A stretch of 64,000 nucleotides of DNA from Gnetum montanum. Lineage: Eukaryota > Streptophyta > Gnetopsida > Gnetales > Gnetaceae. The notes below the pieces were generated by a model, which worked only from the letters and a program-made list of their open reading frames with translations, was not told the origin of the DNA and made no database searches. Numbering within the stretch: the first letter of the stretch is position 1; the number at the start of each line of letters is the position of its first letter. Shown here piece after piece: positions 46,000-59,150 of this stretch. A program made the translations under genes and the position numbers. The stretch lies in NCBI GenBank assembly GCA_015680685.1, contig MNCI01025099.1, positions 159,710-223,709 on the forward strand, given 5' to 3'.

Positions 46000-47160
46000 A
46001 GATGTTACATTGGTTGTAACTTGTTGGTTAATTATGCAATAAACTTTTGTATAAATTGCAATCTACCTTGTAACCATCATAACTAATTAAGGTTGGCTAG
46101 TGGTGGTAAGTTGGTTATGGCCTTACCCTTATTGTGATCTATGCATATTCTTGCTTTAGATACTACAAAATCGAGGATCCAACCTATTTTGATGCCAAAA
46201 ACACATTTCTTGGGGTTCAACCTAAGATTTTGTTTTAGGAAACATTTGAAGCACTAGTTCTAAATCATTTACATGGTTGTGAGCCACCTTAGACTTAATT
46301 GCAACATCATCAATGTAATCGTTGAGCAAGCTTAACATGTAATTGCTAAAGATGTATGTCATTGCACATTGATAAGTTTCTCCTGTGTTCTTGAGTCCAA
46401 AAGGCATCATGGTGTAACAAAACGTACCCCAAGGAATCATGATGGTTATGCTAAGTTGGTGCTCAAGGTTGATCCTAATCTAGTTGTAGCCTAAGAACCT
46501 ATTCATAAAGGATAACAAGGCATGTCCAGTCATGGTATCGACCAATTGATCAATACTTGGCAACGAGAAGTTATCTTTAATAGTTACCTTATTTAGGTTG
46601 CAAAAGTATATGCAAATGCATATACTTCCATTTTTCTTAGGCACAACCACGATGTTGGAGACCTAGTCTACATAGTCAATAGCCTAGATGAAACTAGCTT
46701 TGTAGAGCTTGGTGAGTTCATTACTAATTGCCAATACCTTAGGCCTAACCTTATAGGATTTTTGTTTGACTGGCTTAATGCAAGGATCAAGGATAATGTT
46801 ATGTTGGACTAGATGAGGATCTAAGCCTGGAATGTCCTTGTAAGACCATGTGAATTCCTTAATGTTATCATTGAGCACTTTAGTAATGTTTTGGGCATGT
46901 TGGGGCTCTAGCAAGGAGCTAAGTCTTAATGCTTTTGCTTTGCTATTAAGTGTAGCCATAGGGATCTCAACAAGGGAATCCTCTATGATGTTCCTTGCCT
47001 CTAAATCAAGAGCCTTAACTAGATGGTTAGGCCAATCTAGTGGTGCCTCTATAGATCCTATTTATTTGGCATAGGTTGTAGGCTTAGGATCTAGACATTT
47101 TAGATCAATGCATCACGTGAGATCACCATGGGGTTTGGAGAGGACTAGAGGTGAGAGAAG
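46000..47160 (-). pseudogene. pol: Tat reverse transcriptase
   Basis: 46959-46684: AQNITKVLNDNIKEFTWSYK then IPGLDPHLVQHNI, the RT entry (family: FAWS..DMPG......H.L). Near 46650 VVVPKKNGSICICI; SFMNRFLGYNQI-like near 46500; 46440-46222: IPWGTFCYTMMPFGLKNTG and catalytic LNDYIDDVAIKS near 46320. Fingers, palm and YIDD motif are recognisable but split by frameshifts. Upstream coding-like sequence fades near 47160. Confidence 0.8.
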
Positions 47161-49515
47161 CTACTCATGCATAGTCATGTTGTATTCTTGTTAAATTCTT
47201 GCAAAATCAACTAGAAAACAAGGTTAAGTGGAACTTGTCTTAATGAAGTCAATATCCACAAAATGAAGGAAAACACTACATTAAAATCTTGCCTAAGTAT
47301 AAGCATGGATTGTAAAGAGAGTAAGCATGCTTGTGCTAGTTTTAGGCCTTGGAAAGCGATGTGTGTGCTAGTTTAAGATCTTAGCTAACTGTGGTGTGCC
47401 AGTTTAAGGTCTTAGTAGACTGCGATGTGCTATTTTAGGTTTTATCAAATCATGGATGCATTAAATGTGTCATTTTAGGCAAGGTTGGCTATGCTTGAGA
47501 TGTGAAATTAGCCTAGGCATTCACTAGGTAGTGAGAAAAATTTAAAACTTTTTTAAGTCTGGGTGACTATGCTCTTACCTAAGTACACTCTCCACTATGA
47601 AAATAGTGTTGAGCATAGTCCCAAGGTTGTTAAGTCATTAAATGGTCTTAGGAGGGTATAAAGGTGCATTTTACCATGGGTAAGTTGTCATTTTCAAACT
47701 TGTAAAACATGATGTTCAGAGTGTAGTCCTAATGTTGGAATTGTGCACTACTAGTAGAGAGTATAGTTGGAGCCAAGATGATGCATTGAAGTGGATGCCT
47801 ACACCTTGGACTGGAAAACATTGATGAAAGGAAGCAAGCACTAGGCCACCTGCCATGGACACACATGGAAGATAGGAGGACACAAACATCTTTCAAGTAC
47901 CCCAACTACTCACTCCCCTTTGTATTTTTTGCTTATTTTATTTATTTTTTGCTCTTTGCACTCTGAGGGTTTGGGGTCTGGCTTCTTGTTGATGCCCTAC
48001 CATGGTAGGGGTTGCCACTGTTGTGGGCAATTTTGACCATTGCGGCTATAGAGAGGATGCATGATGGGAAGGGTTTTTAGAGGTTGTGGTTGCAGTAGTG
48101 AACAACATAGCCACCAATGGGAAGGCTGCGAGCTCCCACAAGGGCTGTGCATAGGGCTATGGAACTAGGTAGCGTTTGCTTGCCAGGGTGTTTGTTGGGG
48201 CACATGAGGTTTTTGGAAACAAAATTTGAAAAATATTTAGCTTCTATGGCATGGGTGAGGTAGGGATCTCAGTTGGACAACTGCAACTAAGGATGGCCAG
48301 TTGCAGAGTAGAAGGTGCCATGAGGTCCTATAATTTTTTGTCTTATTAGCGTAGGCATGGATGAGGGCTCTGTTAGTGGCTGACGGCAACTAGCCACAAG
48401 GCAAGGGTACAATAGTGGTTTACCCTATGATTTTTTTTGTTATTTTTCAAAATAAGCTACAAGTGAGGATGAGGCATGTTAGAGGCCATAGGGGGGGATG
48501 ATCGCCACTATGCACTGCAATTGTTTATATTCATTTTTTTATTTTAAAACTTTCCAAGTGCAGTGTAGAGGGGTATATGTGTTGGATAGTTGTGGGGGAG
48601 GTTGCGCCTTGCAGCATGGTAGTAGGGGTGGATAGGGTGTTTGGTGCCAAGGTGTATTTTCTGTATTTTCCATTTTCTTTGAAAATTTTTTGGTGAGGCA
48701 GCAATGAGGTAGGGTATAGGTGTAGCATGCAAAGCTATGGTAGGGCTTGGGGCCCAAAGGAAGGTAGGGTAGTGGACACAAGTGTAGGGTGCACATGGCA
48801 TGATGGGTGTAGTAGTGTGGAGAGGGCAGTGGATGATGCACAACACTATGATAAGGGACAATGTATGGAGAGTATATTGGGGTGATGACCAAAATTTCAT
48901 TTCTACTAGCCACAACTAGGACTATGCTCCTTGTCTTGAAGGTGTAGTTAACACCAAGTATTTGTCAAAATGGCATCTACCCAATAGTTAGTTTTTTTAG
49001 GCTATGCTCTATGGAGAGCATAGTTAGGAGTTAGAAAATTTTGCAACTTGGGACTGCACTCTCCACTTTCCAAAGTGTAGTCAGGGTGCACCCAGAGTTA
49101 GAAAAAATTTGCTATTCCCAAACTACGCTCTCCATTGAGGCAGTCTAGAGTTAGAAAATTTTTGCAACTTTCCAAACTACACTATCTAGAATTAGAAGAA
49201 ATTTTAGCAAAAATTGTGCAAATTGTGCAAATGCTAAACTTGTGAAACATAGCAATGCAAAAGGAAAAACTTGAAATGATGCTAAACATGAGGGTTGTAA
49301 CAGTGCTAAAATTACAAACTATAACAATGCTAAACCTATGAAAACATGCAAAGTATGACAATGCTAAATGGGTAAACACATGTGAAATAGAATGCTAATC
49401 CTATGCAAAACATGTTGTACCACAGTGAGTACTAGGTATATCAAATATATTAGTTGATGTCCTATACTTGCAAGGCCCAAGGGGGTGATTGTAAAAATTA
49501 AAAAAAAAATATTAA
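47161..49515. repeat. array-rich non-coding block
   Basis: GCTAGTTTAAGGTC-type units at 47330-47480; GACTATGCTCT / GAGCATAGTC units at 47560-47780; a G/T-rich unique stretch 47800-48890 whose minus-strand frames (48531-48915) overlap in all three phases and look like simple sequence; GACTACGCTCTCC with GAGTTAGAAAATTTTTGC units at 48910-49200; then AATGCTAAAC-type units with CTTGTGAAACATAGCAATG to 49420. The same unit types occur in 40.9-43.7 kb, so these are probably relics of related LTRs. Confidence 0.5.
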
Positions 49516-49622
49516 TCTATGTTATATTATGCTAATTTTGCTAACCTTAATTTATTAATTTTAGGTCAAAGTTGTATATATGTACATATACTAATGCATC
49601 ATTTGTTGCTTTGCAATTGTAG

Positions 49623-52600
49623 AGTACTACTAAAGGCTATCCTAATTATCGTGAAGCTTGTGGGCATCTTGTGCTACATGAGTGAGCCTATTCCCAACAC
49701 ACCTACACCAGATATGTGTGTGGATCAACAAGAAATGTGGTTCTAGCTAGGGACATGTGAGTTCCTGGAATTCCTGCTATAGCACTTTAGTGTGATCATG
49801 TGTTCACACTTAGTAGTGGAGGCTGCCCAGTGTTATAATAGAGACATTGTTGCTTGGGGCTAACCAAAACATCTTGAGGTTCATGTTTGATGAGCCCACT
49901 ACTAGGGATGATGGAGTAGGTGGTTTAAGCAAAGGCCCTAAGGTCACTCAATGCCTATGTAGGAATTGGTAGATGATAGGGTTCAATTACTGCAACAAGA
50001 GAAACACTCTTTTCATCATCTTGTGAGTGCACACTTTATTCTAGAACCTACTTAGAATTGTCTACTATATGGAGGGTAAGTGCTCTTTGTGGATTTTGTA
50101 GTGTGTTTTTTTTTTCTATTTTTTTGCTATTTGCTCATGCTAAGTTGCTAATGACTCATGCTTAATGCCAGATTTAGAGTTGACGAGTAGGACCTACATG
50201 ACAAGGTAGATGCTCTAGCCTTGACTCGTACCACCCTAGGGGTATTCTCATTGAGTGCAAACATTCAGGAGATGTGCTCAAGTAGGTGGGGATCGATCTA
50301 GAGGCCTATCCTACCTAATACTTGAGGGCATACAAGCAGTGTAGGATCCACGACTAGCTGGATGAGGAGTGGGCCGTTGGTGTGCTCAACATTGAGGAGA
50401 TGCTTGCACCAGCACCTCCATCTCGCACTCCATTTGTACTACATATGCATCTACCATTTTAGCTCATGTGCTTTCTCATGTGTGTTTATTGATTTGCCTT
50501 TGCATGGTGTTTATGTTGTTTTGCCTTTGTTGTAGTAGCAATTGCTTTAGGTGAGGTGATGGTGGTCACCATAGGTTCAATAGAGGCCACCCTCATTATG
50601 AAATATGGTGATGTAGAGGGTGCATAGCATTGGTTGTGCCACAAGGCCTTAGATGCACTAACCACTAGGCTCACACATGTTGGGTTGATGGACTTGTTCT
50701 TGGCCCTTAGCCTAAGTATTCTGATGGCTGAAATGGTCACCATCATTAACTCCTTTAGTAGTGACGTCTCATAGTTCATCACTCAAGTGTGTAGTGTGAG
50801 GGTAGTGCTAGACCTCAGTGAGGCCTTCTTTGTTGACCTCTTTGGCCATCCTACTAATGGCCTATTGGTTGTTGACAAGGCCATCAAGGAGGTGGATCCC
50901 ATGGGAGAGATCAAGGATTGGTTAGGAACCTTCCAATCTCACAAGGGCATCCCCATTAAAGATGTGCTTGTTCCTAAGGTTCGAGAGCTCTACCTTCTTT
51001 TTTGTACCTATGTTTTTCTAAAGTTTCTCTTCAAAGGAAAAACCCTTAAGGTGGAGTAGGTGTGGGTGATGAAGGGGTGCTCTAGGAGAACATAAGATTC
51101 AACTAGGTACCCTACATTTCCATCAGCTTGCATGTAGATATCTCTCACTTGCAATTCAACCTCCAAACAAGGTTTCACATTCACTTTGTGTTCTTTGTAG
51201 GATATCTATGAAGGTTTGAAAATCTCTTGATGGTTTGTGATGGTGGGAAATGGGTCATATAGGATCATGAGTAGCTCCCCAAACCTTGGATCAAGCATAT
51301 GTTCATGACCACTCATGCATAGGACCCCCTAGAGGAGATCGATGAGTTGTTATTTGTAATGACCAAAGGCCCTATGGGGCAATCATACTATTTGCATGAC
51401 AACATGGGTGAGGGTCCCCCAATTGGCATTGGGAATGTGAACAAGCTGGATTGTTACATTGCAAAGATGGTGGGACCATTTAAGGTAGAAATCAAGAGGC
51501 CACGTCCTATGGAGGAGGTTGCTCCTAAGGTCAGAAGGATAAGTGGAAAAAAGATCCATCTTAAGCTTCAAAGCTTATGCACAGAGGTTTCAGGTTAGTA
51601 TGCATAACGTATTATATGCATTCATTGTATTTTTATATGTTTATATTATTTTTTTATGTTATGTTATGTTAATGTGCTAATATGTGCTAATGTCTGCTAA
51701 AGTGTTCATATGCTATGTGTGTAAGTTGCAGAAATAGGAGAGAGGGCTATTGAATTGATAGCAAAGGATGTGCCTCCTCAAGTTGAAGAGGAAGCTCATG
51801 GAGATGAGCTGCATGATGCAATAAAGACCCTCCAGTAGTTGGAGGAGGAGGGGTTGCTCCACCTTGATGGGGGTGATTTTGATACCTTATTTGATGTTGT
51901 GTAGCTAGGTGACCCCCCTACTCTTTCGCTTGAGGGCCTACTAGGTAAGTGATTTGGATTGCCATCTATTAGTGCCTTTTTTCTCTAACATCTTTGGTTG
52001 TTTGGTTGTATGCTAATTACATTGTTATGTTATAGCCTTAGACATGCCTAACTATGGTCCCACATGTACTTATCACATGGAGCCATGGGTAGACATGCCT
52101 GACAAGTTTTCCTTTATGGAAGGTGTCATGGAGGACATGGTTGACCATTTACTACAGGTAGATCCCAAGCTTGGTATGTGCATGATGTTGCTTTGCTTAT
52201 GTTGCTCTAGAAACTAAATTCTTAGTTTGTGGCTAAGGTTGATCACTTATTGCATGCCAATAGGTTCTAAGCTTTCAGGGGATTCAAGTAGCATGGCCAA
52301 GGTAGATGTCCTTCCTAAACTCCCTCCTAAAGTGGATTAGGTATCATGTTGTACGTATAAGATAGTGATTAAGTGTACACTTTCCTATGTGAAAGTGTGG
52401 TGGATCTATAGGTGCTCAATGAGCACATGTTGACATGCATGCATAAGCTTTAGGAGAGAGTGAGGAGCTAGGACACAAAGATCAGGGATCTTTAATCTCA
52501 ATATGACTTTCTAGTGGCTTAGTTACAAGGAGAAAACACTTGGTAGACCTCCAAGATAGAGTATGCTAGGTATTGGTCAGTTATTAGGGCAAAAATGAGG

Positions 52601-53232
52601 CCACTTGAGAGATTATCAAGTAGTAGCTATAGATGAATTTGCTCAGCTAGAAGAACCAAGATTGGAAAAACTACAACACTAAGGTGTACAGGTGGAGGCA
52701 AACTTTGCACAAGCATGATGTGTACCTTAGGTGGTACAAGGAGGAGTCTATTGAATGTTACTACCTTGAGATGTTCTAGAGGCAACTAGTGGGAGACAAG
52801 CCTACAAGTTGTTTGCTTAGCATACAGTGGTGAGTGGCTCTCCTGAGAGGTAGATTGTCATCCCCTCAAGAGAGACTTTCTCTACTACCTTTTTCATGGA
52901 GCTACCCCCATGGATTTCCATGGGCAAAGGTAAGACTCTCATAGGGATTAACTTTGGCTAGGAGGACTAGACGTGGCTATTTAAGGCTAATATCCTCCAA
53001 TTCTTGGAGGATGGCCTTGGTAGGTTGCCTCTAGACATGATGGATGAGGGACCCTCTTAGGTTAGTTTTTGGTTATTTTTATGCTTTTTCGATGTTTTGT
53101 GTTAGTTTAGATATTGTAAATTTTCTTACTAATTGTTCATTTTTTTTTGTGTTGCAGCAGATACCAAGAGATGCTACAAGCCCTAATGGCAAAGTGGAGG
53201 AAGAAGAACTAGTTGAGCATGTCTTGATGTAG
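49623..53232 (+). pseudogene. unrecognised multi-exon gene, decayed
   Basis: Plus-strand coding-like blocks separated by short A+T-rich gaps with good splice signals. Supported introns: 50076-50171 (GTAAG...CCAG), 51594-51731 (GTTAGT...GCAG), 51945-52035 (GTAAGT...ATAG), about 52174-52263 (GTATGT...ATAG), 53061-53157 (GTTAGT...GCAG), plus acceptors at 49622 and 50535. Best-kept exon 50536-51593 holds ITQVCSVRVVLDLSEAFFVD, GEIKDWLGTFQSHKGIPIKD, then after a frameshift DPLEEIDELLFVMTKGPMGQ. Around 52420-52560 the frame looks like a coiled coil. The last exon ends VEEEELVEHVLM and a stop at 53232. Many stops are TAG/TAA at likely Gln codons. I do not recognise the family; it could be an extra ORF of a retrotransposon or a captured host gene. 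Confidence 0.6.
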
Positions 53233-53505
53233 CCTTGTTGTTAGGCACTTTTGCATTTTTTGCTACATGGTGTAGATGATCATGCTATGTACTATGATTC
53301 ATGTGAGATGTAATTAATGCATTTGCTATATACAGTGTGCAATGTGTAAACTTCTATTTATTTGCTATGTGTTTACTATGCTTACTATGCGATGAACGAA
53401 TGTGCTAAGTTAAGTTCATGCGATGGTAATGTGACTAGGCCATTGTGAGTCCCATGCTAGGTTAAAGCTATAGTAGGAGGGCTAATGCTAGTTGAAGGTC
53501 ATTTC
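53233..53505. other. 3' flank of the multi-exon gene, up to element C
   Basis: T/G-rich sequence with repeated CTATGTGTTTACTATGC-type words, then the first GCTAGTTGAAGGTC unit of the array continuing at 63032. Ends with ATTTC (53501-53505), element C's target duplication. Confidence 0.5.
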
Positions 53506-56302
53506 TATAACACCCCACCCTTGTGAGGACAAGGTGATGCCTAGGATCAAGAAATCTTAGCATGAAAGCATGATAACTAAAACTAATAATGTACAGGATG
53601 CACAATAGTAAGAAAAGTCAAAGGGTACAAAACTTTCCTATCATACCAAAAACCAAACATATATATATATATATATATATATATCACCTTAGATAAATGC
53701 ATGTCTCTACATAAAGAAAACTATACATTTCTTTGCAAAAATACAAAAAAACACTTAACGTCATCATCATATAAAGAAGAGTACAAAGAGTTCCATACAA
53801 GGATATATAGTCCACACTAATGTACATGAAAATATACATCAACCAAGCATACAAGCTTTTTCCCTCCTCTATCCTTCTTCTTTGTGCTCTTCTAGGCTCC
53901 TGCACCTTTCATCTGTAATGAAATAAGGTTAGTACATAGTTGAGTGAGAAGCCTTTACACTTCCCCTACTAGATGGTTGACAAGTGTTGTTCTAGAGGAG
54001 AGGAGTGGGATACAAGGCAACCTTCAATAGTGTTAGTCTCATGCATCCTCAAAACAATACATACCATATCAAACATAAACCTAATTTATGATCATACAAG
54101 CATAGACAAAGTCATGGTTTGACATCATCTATCATGCCCATGACATACCAGAAATAGTCCATGATCCACACAATCATAATCCAAACAGAACACCTAGACT
54201 CAATGATATGACTCACAAACCAATACTATCACATACATAGCCCATGTGGTTGTTAGCATATCTACGATTAGTGTAGCATGTGAAAAGTTGCCATGAGTAC
54301 TCATAATAGCCATGGCATATAGGTCTTTTATTAGTTTTTTATTTATCCAACTAGTGCAAGGGTCCGTCAACCTATGACCTGTAACCACTAGCCTTCTGGA
54401 GAACTGGCGATAGGGATGAACACACCTATGCCACTAACCAGCCATAGGGATGAACACACCTATGCTATTCTACTCTTAAGATGAGGCTTGAAATAGGAGC
54501 CTTAAGGATGAATGATAGTGGGGATCAATCTATACTACCTCTAGGGTGCTTCATCACTAATCAGTCCACACCCTCATGTTAGCACCACTTTCCAACGGCT
54601 ATCACAAGTATAATCATGAAAACATATATAAATTTTGGGTAGCTTAAGCAACCACATGTCATAAGCACAACACACCCAACCAAACAACCACATGGATCCA
54701 TCCCTAATAGTTATAGTCATGCCATGAGAAAAATACCACAATGTAACAAAACGATAGGAAGACCTCAATAAGACAAACAATACCCTATTCCTTAAAAGAC
54801 ATGGACCTTGATACAAATGACTACTAGAATAACCTTCAAAATGAAATATGCCCAAAGAGAAAACTAATCCCATGATTAGAAATTCCTTTCCAAAATAATC
54901 CCAACAATACTAATTTTACCTAAATCGAACTCCTAAAAGCAAAGCTATGTGCATTCAAAGTTTGGTTAATAAAATAATATTTAAATAATATTTGGAACAC
55001 CCAAGAATTCTTGCACCCTAATAGGCCCCACAAATAGCATATCATATGAGGCTCATCAACACCACATACCACAACCCACAAGTCCACATCATCTCATACA
55101 CTGCATATATATATTCATCCATAATACGTAACCAAAATTGGACAAATTTGGGAAAAACAAAATAACACATCTGAGCTCAATCCTTGAGCTATCCATCCCA
55201 AATGACCACATTGCATGATCATATACACTAATCTAGCATAAAAATATAGGGGGAAGGCAAAGACAACCCACCAATTCAAATTGTTGGGGTTGAAAGGCTA
55301 AAACAAGGAGAAAATCCTTAAAAATTTGGCAGGACTCCATTTTGCTTCCAAAAAGTTCTGCACCCATGTAGATATGACCACATTAATCCCAAATCCGAGT
55401 TCAAAACAAGAAAAAAGTATCCACAAGGCTTAGAATCTAGTAAAAGAAGAGAACAGAAAGAAAAATGGTAGAAAATAGACTCATGTGCATTTTTTGTTTC
55501 TGAAATAGAGAAAATAGAAGAAAGCAAAAAAAAAAAAAAAAAAAAAAAAAAANCCCCAAGCATGGTAGTGGGCAGTGGTCTCTTTATCTTAAAATATGAA
55601 AAAATAAAGTAAAATTTAGGCCATATTACTTGTGGTAGTAGCAAAAAGGCAATGGTGTCACCTATGGTAGTGGAAATACTAAAGGAAAAAAATAAACATA
55701 ATAAATGTAATATACATTCAACCTTTGCTTGGGTTTTTTAGGTGCATGTCACATACTATGTGATTTTTACTTTCTTCCTTGGTTATTTTTTTTAACTTGA
55801 ATTATTTATTATTTTCTTGAATGATGTTTTCATAAGTTAGTTTTATTTTTGTCTTTGCCCCTAATACCATAAATTTTAAACTTGTGTAATAGACACACCA
55901 AGATTCCAAATCAAAATCCATCTGAACCTATGAGATCCTTATCACACACGCTACACATTCACATGCCAAAACCACACCTAAACATCACACAACATAGTGC
56001 TATAGTGCAAATTCCTAGCTACCAAAATCACACAAAATATAAAAACATACAAGATTAGTGCTCTTGTACCCTAATCCAACACTCCTACTAGCAACCTAAC
56101 CTATCTAACACATCACATAGGGCTAGTATACATAATCAAGTTAGTTAAGCATGTAAAGACATGATAATAATTACAAAAAAATTGAAGCCTCATAACATAT
56201 ATAATACATTAACTCATCCCCGAAAACCCACTAGGACTCCACATGTAATGTCTAAATCATAAGTGTATGACCATACCTACTAGCTCTGGGTGGGATGTAA
56301 TA
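53506..56302 (-). repeat. 3' LTR of element C (2797 bp)
   Basis: Minus strand TATTACATCCCACC at 56302 (TGTTACA in the other LTR) to GGGTGTTATA at 53506. Carries an (AT)n run at 53661-53684 and a 27-A run at 55526-55552 followed by a single N. Plus-strand phrases such as CAAAGGGTACAAAACTTTCC recur at the equivalent place in the 5' LTR. Minus frames 53684-53905, 54200-54388, 54574-54873 and 55318-55644 are LTR sequence, not genes. Confidence 0.9.
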
Positions 56303-56316
56303 CTCTTCCCTCTTTG
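56303..56316 (-). promoter_or_regulatory. polypurine tract of element C
   Basis: Minus strand AAAGAGGGAAGAG immediately before the 3' LTR start. All purine. Confidence 0.8.
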
Positions 56317-57560
56317 AGAATCTTCCTCTTGGAAGATCTCAACATGGGCTACACACATCGTAGTCTCCACCTCCCAAGTAGCTTCTAAAGCTCCATGACT
56401 ACTCCATAAAATTTAAACCATAGGAATAAACTTACTATGTAGCTGTCGCATCATACGATCAACAATCTTTATTGGTTACTCAACATAACTAACATTTGAT
56501 TGTAGTTGTATTCCTGAATGACTAATCACATTTTTTTTCATTAGGCACATAATTCCATAGCATAGATACATGAAAGGCATCATATACATGTGCCAACTGA
56601 GGAGGTAATGCTATCCAATAGGCCACTTTCCCAATCTGTTGTAACACATGAAAGGGATGAATGTATCTAGGAGCCTATTTCCCTTTTCAGCCAAATTAGG
56701 TAAGGCCTTTCAAAGGAGAAACATGAAGGAATACATGATCTTTGACTACAAACTCTAGTTACCTTCGACACTGATTAGCATATGCTACTTGCCTATCCTA
56801 TGTAGCTCTCAATCTATCTCAGATCTCTCAAATCTACTTTGTAGTCTACCTCACCAAATTGATGCTCCCCTGCTGACAATCTTCTATGGTATCCCAACAT
56901 AATTGTGTTCTACATGGCCAACCATATAAAATATCATATGATGCTACTTTTAAACTCTCCTAATAATTTTTGTTATATGTAAATTTAGCTAATGGTAGCA
57001 TCTGATTCCCACCTTCTCTATACTACAAGGCATAGGCTCTCAACATGTCTTCTAGAATTTTATTCACCCATTTAGTTTGACCATTAGTTTGTGGATGATA
57101 TGTTGAACTTATATTTAGCTTTTTACCCAGCTCCTTTTGAAATGCTTGTCAAAAATGTAACATAAATCAAGCATCTCTTCATGGCACACCATGGAATCAC
57201 ACTATCTCTACAAGAAAGAGATGTGCAATTTCTATTACACTCCCTGATGATCGTGTGGCAAGGAAATGGGTAGACTTTGTCAGCAAATCAACAACTACTA
57301 AGGTATCATCACAACCACTATGACCTTGTAGAAGACCAACAATGAAATCCATACCAATGGAATTCCATTTTCACTGAGGAATGTCATGGAAATACAAATA
57401 TCCCCAACATCTTTGATGCTCTATGTTCACTTCCTGGCAAATTAAACAGTGAGATACATACTCTCCGACATTCCCCTTCATACTAGGCCACCAATACATT
57501 CATCATAAGCTCTGGTACATTTTCTAACTACATCAATGCATTTGGTATATGCTCATGTGG
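56317..57560 (-). pseudogene. pol: element C integrase with C-terminal tail
   Basis: Core: WNSIGMDFIVGLLQGHSGCD near 57365-57310 (first Asp in GMDFI), VVVDLLTKSTHFL near 57290, and ISSTYHPQTNGQTKWVNKIL near 57105-57040, where the catalytic Glu position (QTE) reads Lys. Tail: KVAYWIALPPQLAHVYDAFH then VSMLWNYVPN near 56640-56540, the segment before the chromodomain in chromoviruses. The sequence beyond is too decayed to show the chromodomain itself. Zinc-binding part near 57480-57420 is only faintly visible. Confidence 0.75.
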
Positions 57561-58200
57561 GCCTCATCCATCAATTGAATTTAGAGAGCTTCTCAAACAC
57601 ATACTCAACCATCCCTCCATAATACTCCATGACTATCCACAAAGAATGGTCCATTAGAGGTAAGCTATTGCCTCAATTCCTAACACCAAGGATCATATCA
57701 TTTTTTCTCTCATATCTACTCTTGAAAATCTAATTGGATTGTTAATTTATTAGCTTACTTGCCAACCTACTCAATGCATTTGCTACTTTGTTAGTCTTGC
57801 CAAGCCTATATTTACTAGTGAAATCAAGATCAGCAAGTAGCTCCACCCATCTATGTTGTCACAAGATTAACTATGGTTGGCTCATAAGATATTGAAGGCT
57901 CTTATGGTTAGTCCAAATATTCACCTACTCTCCATATAGATAATGCTGCCAAATCTTCAAGGCAAAGATCACAACACCCAATTCTAGATCATGCATGGGA
58001 TATCTAGCTTCATGTGATCTTAATTGATGGGATGCATAAGCCACAACTTGTCCATCCTACATTAACACATAGCCAAATGCATCCCCTGAAGCATTAGTAC
58101 TAACATCATATGGATGTCCTAGGGTAGGAGTTACTAGCACAAGAGTAGTCACCAATCTATGCTTCAACTTCTCAAATGCAACCTAACAAGCTGGGCCCTA
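57561..58200 (-). pseudogene. pol: element C RNase H
   Basis: VSTNASGDAFGYVLMQDG-like frame near 58115-58060 (family: D.SDWAIGGVL), [20 protein letters not shown] near 58055-57995, [20 protein letters not shown] near 57990-57930, and the linker RLGKTNKVANALSR near 57810-57770 (family: G..N..ADALSR). The first catalytic Asp reads Asn (STNAS). Relatively well preserved order. Confidence 0.8.
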
Positions 58201-58900
58201 AGTAAAGATAGCCTCCTTCCTCAATAGTTGAGTCAAAGGAGATGCCATGTAAGAGAAATGTTCTACAAACCTCTGGTAATATCCTAATAAACCTAAGAAG
58301 ATTTGTACCTCCACTACTGATTGTGGCCTAGGCCAATCACGAACAACTACAATCTTAATAGGATCCATAGAGATACTAGCTCCTAACACCACATGTCCTA
58401 AGAACTAAATCTTTGATTTTTAAAATGAACACTTGGATGGTTGAGAATATAGTCAGTACTCCCTAAAAGTTTGTAAAACCATTTGTAAGTGCTCTACATG
58501 CAATTGCTCATAAGGAGAATATACTAAGATATCATCAATGAACACAATTACAAACTGATCTAGGAATGGATGCATCACACTATTCATGAGGTGCATGAAA
58601 ACTGCTAGTGCATTTGTCAACCCCAAGGGTAGCACTAAAAACTCATAGTGACCATACCATGTTCTAAATGTTGTCTTTGAAACATCTTGTACACAAACTC
58701 ACTTGATGATACCTAGACTTGAGATCAATCTTTGAGAATACATGAGCTCCCCGAAGTTGATCCAACAAGTCATCGATGCATCGTAGGGGATATCTATTTT
58801 TCATAGTCACTTGGTTTAACTACTTGTAATCTATGCATAACTGCAAACCCCCATCCTATTAGAAGATACTATTAACCCAGGGGAAAGAGAATGATAGAAA
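58198..58900 (-). pseudogene. pol: element C reverse transcriptase
   Basis: [20 protein letters not shown] near 58655-58596 (family: YEF.VMPFGLTNAPA.F), then [20 protein letters not shown] near 58580-58520 with catalytic FIDD, and [12 protein letters not shown]. After a stop: FLGHVVLGASISMDPIKI and FLGLLGYYQRFVEHFSYMAS (58392-58250). The N-terminal fingers (about 58900-58680) are strongly decayed. Confidence 0.85.
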
Positions 58901-59150
58901 AGAGCTACATGATGTGAAACCATAGGATCTATGAAAGAATGGCTAGCACTAGGATCAAATAACATTAACACAGGAAAGTCCAAAATCATACCTTCCATCT
59001 CCATCACTATGTTTGGCTACACATCCAAAGGCTAGTTTGTTAAGGCATACACCTGTTCTTAAGTCCTTTGGTCCCCTCCCCCAAGTTGAGTGACTGGTGC
59101 TCCCATCCACTCTAAACTGGAGGTCACTACCCTTAGCCTCTACCTCCTCC
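58901..59150 (-). pseudogene. pol: element C protease
   Basis: Frame reads LDFPVLMLFDPSASHSFIDP near 58985-58925. Chromovirus proteases have LFDSGASHSFI here, so the catalytic Ser-Gly pair after the Asp (58954-58956) has become Pro-Ser. Predicted inactive. Confidence 0.65.

Noticed and set aside
48531-48915. Three overlapping minus-strand open frames of 65-124 codons
   Set aside because: Open in all three phases at once and rich in Pro, His, Thr and Leu; this is low-complexity G/T-rich DNA read backwards, not a gene.
54200-54388. Paired open frames at 54200-54388 and 60963-61169 as a conserved protein
   Set aside because: They are equivalent positions in the two LTRs of element C, so the similarity reflects the LTR duplication, not protein selection.
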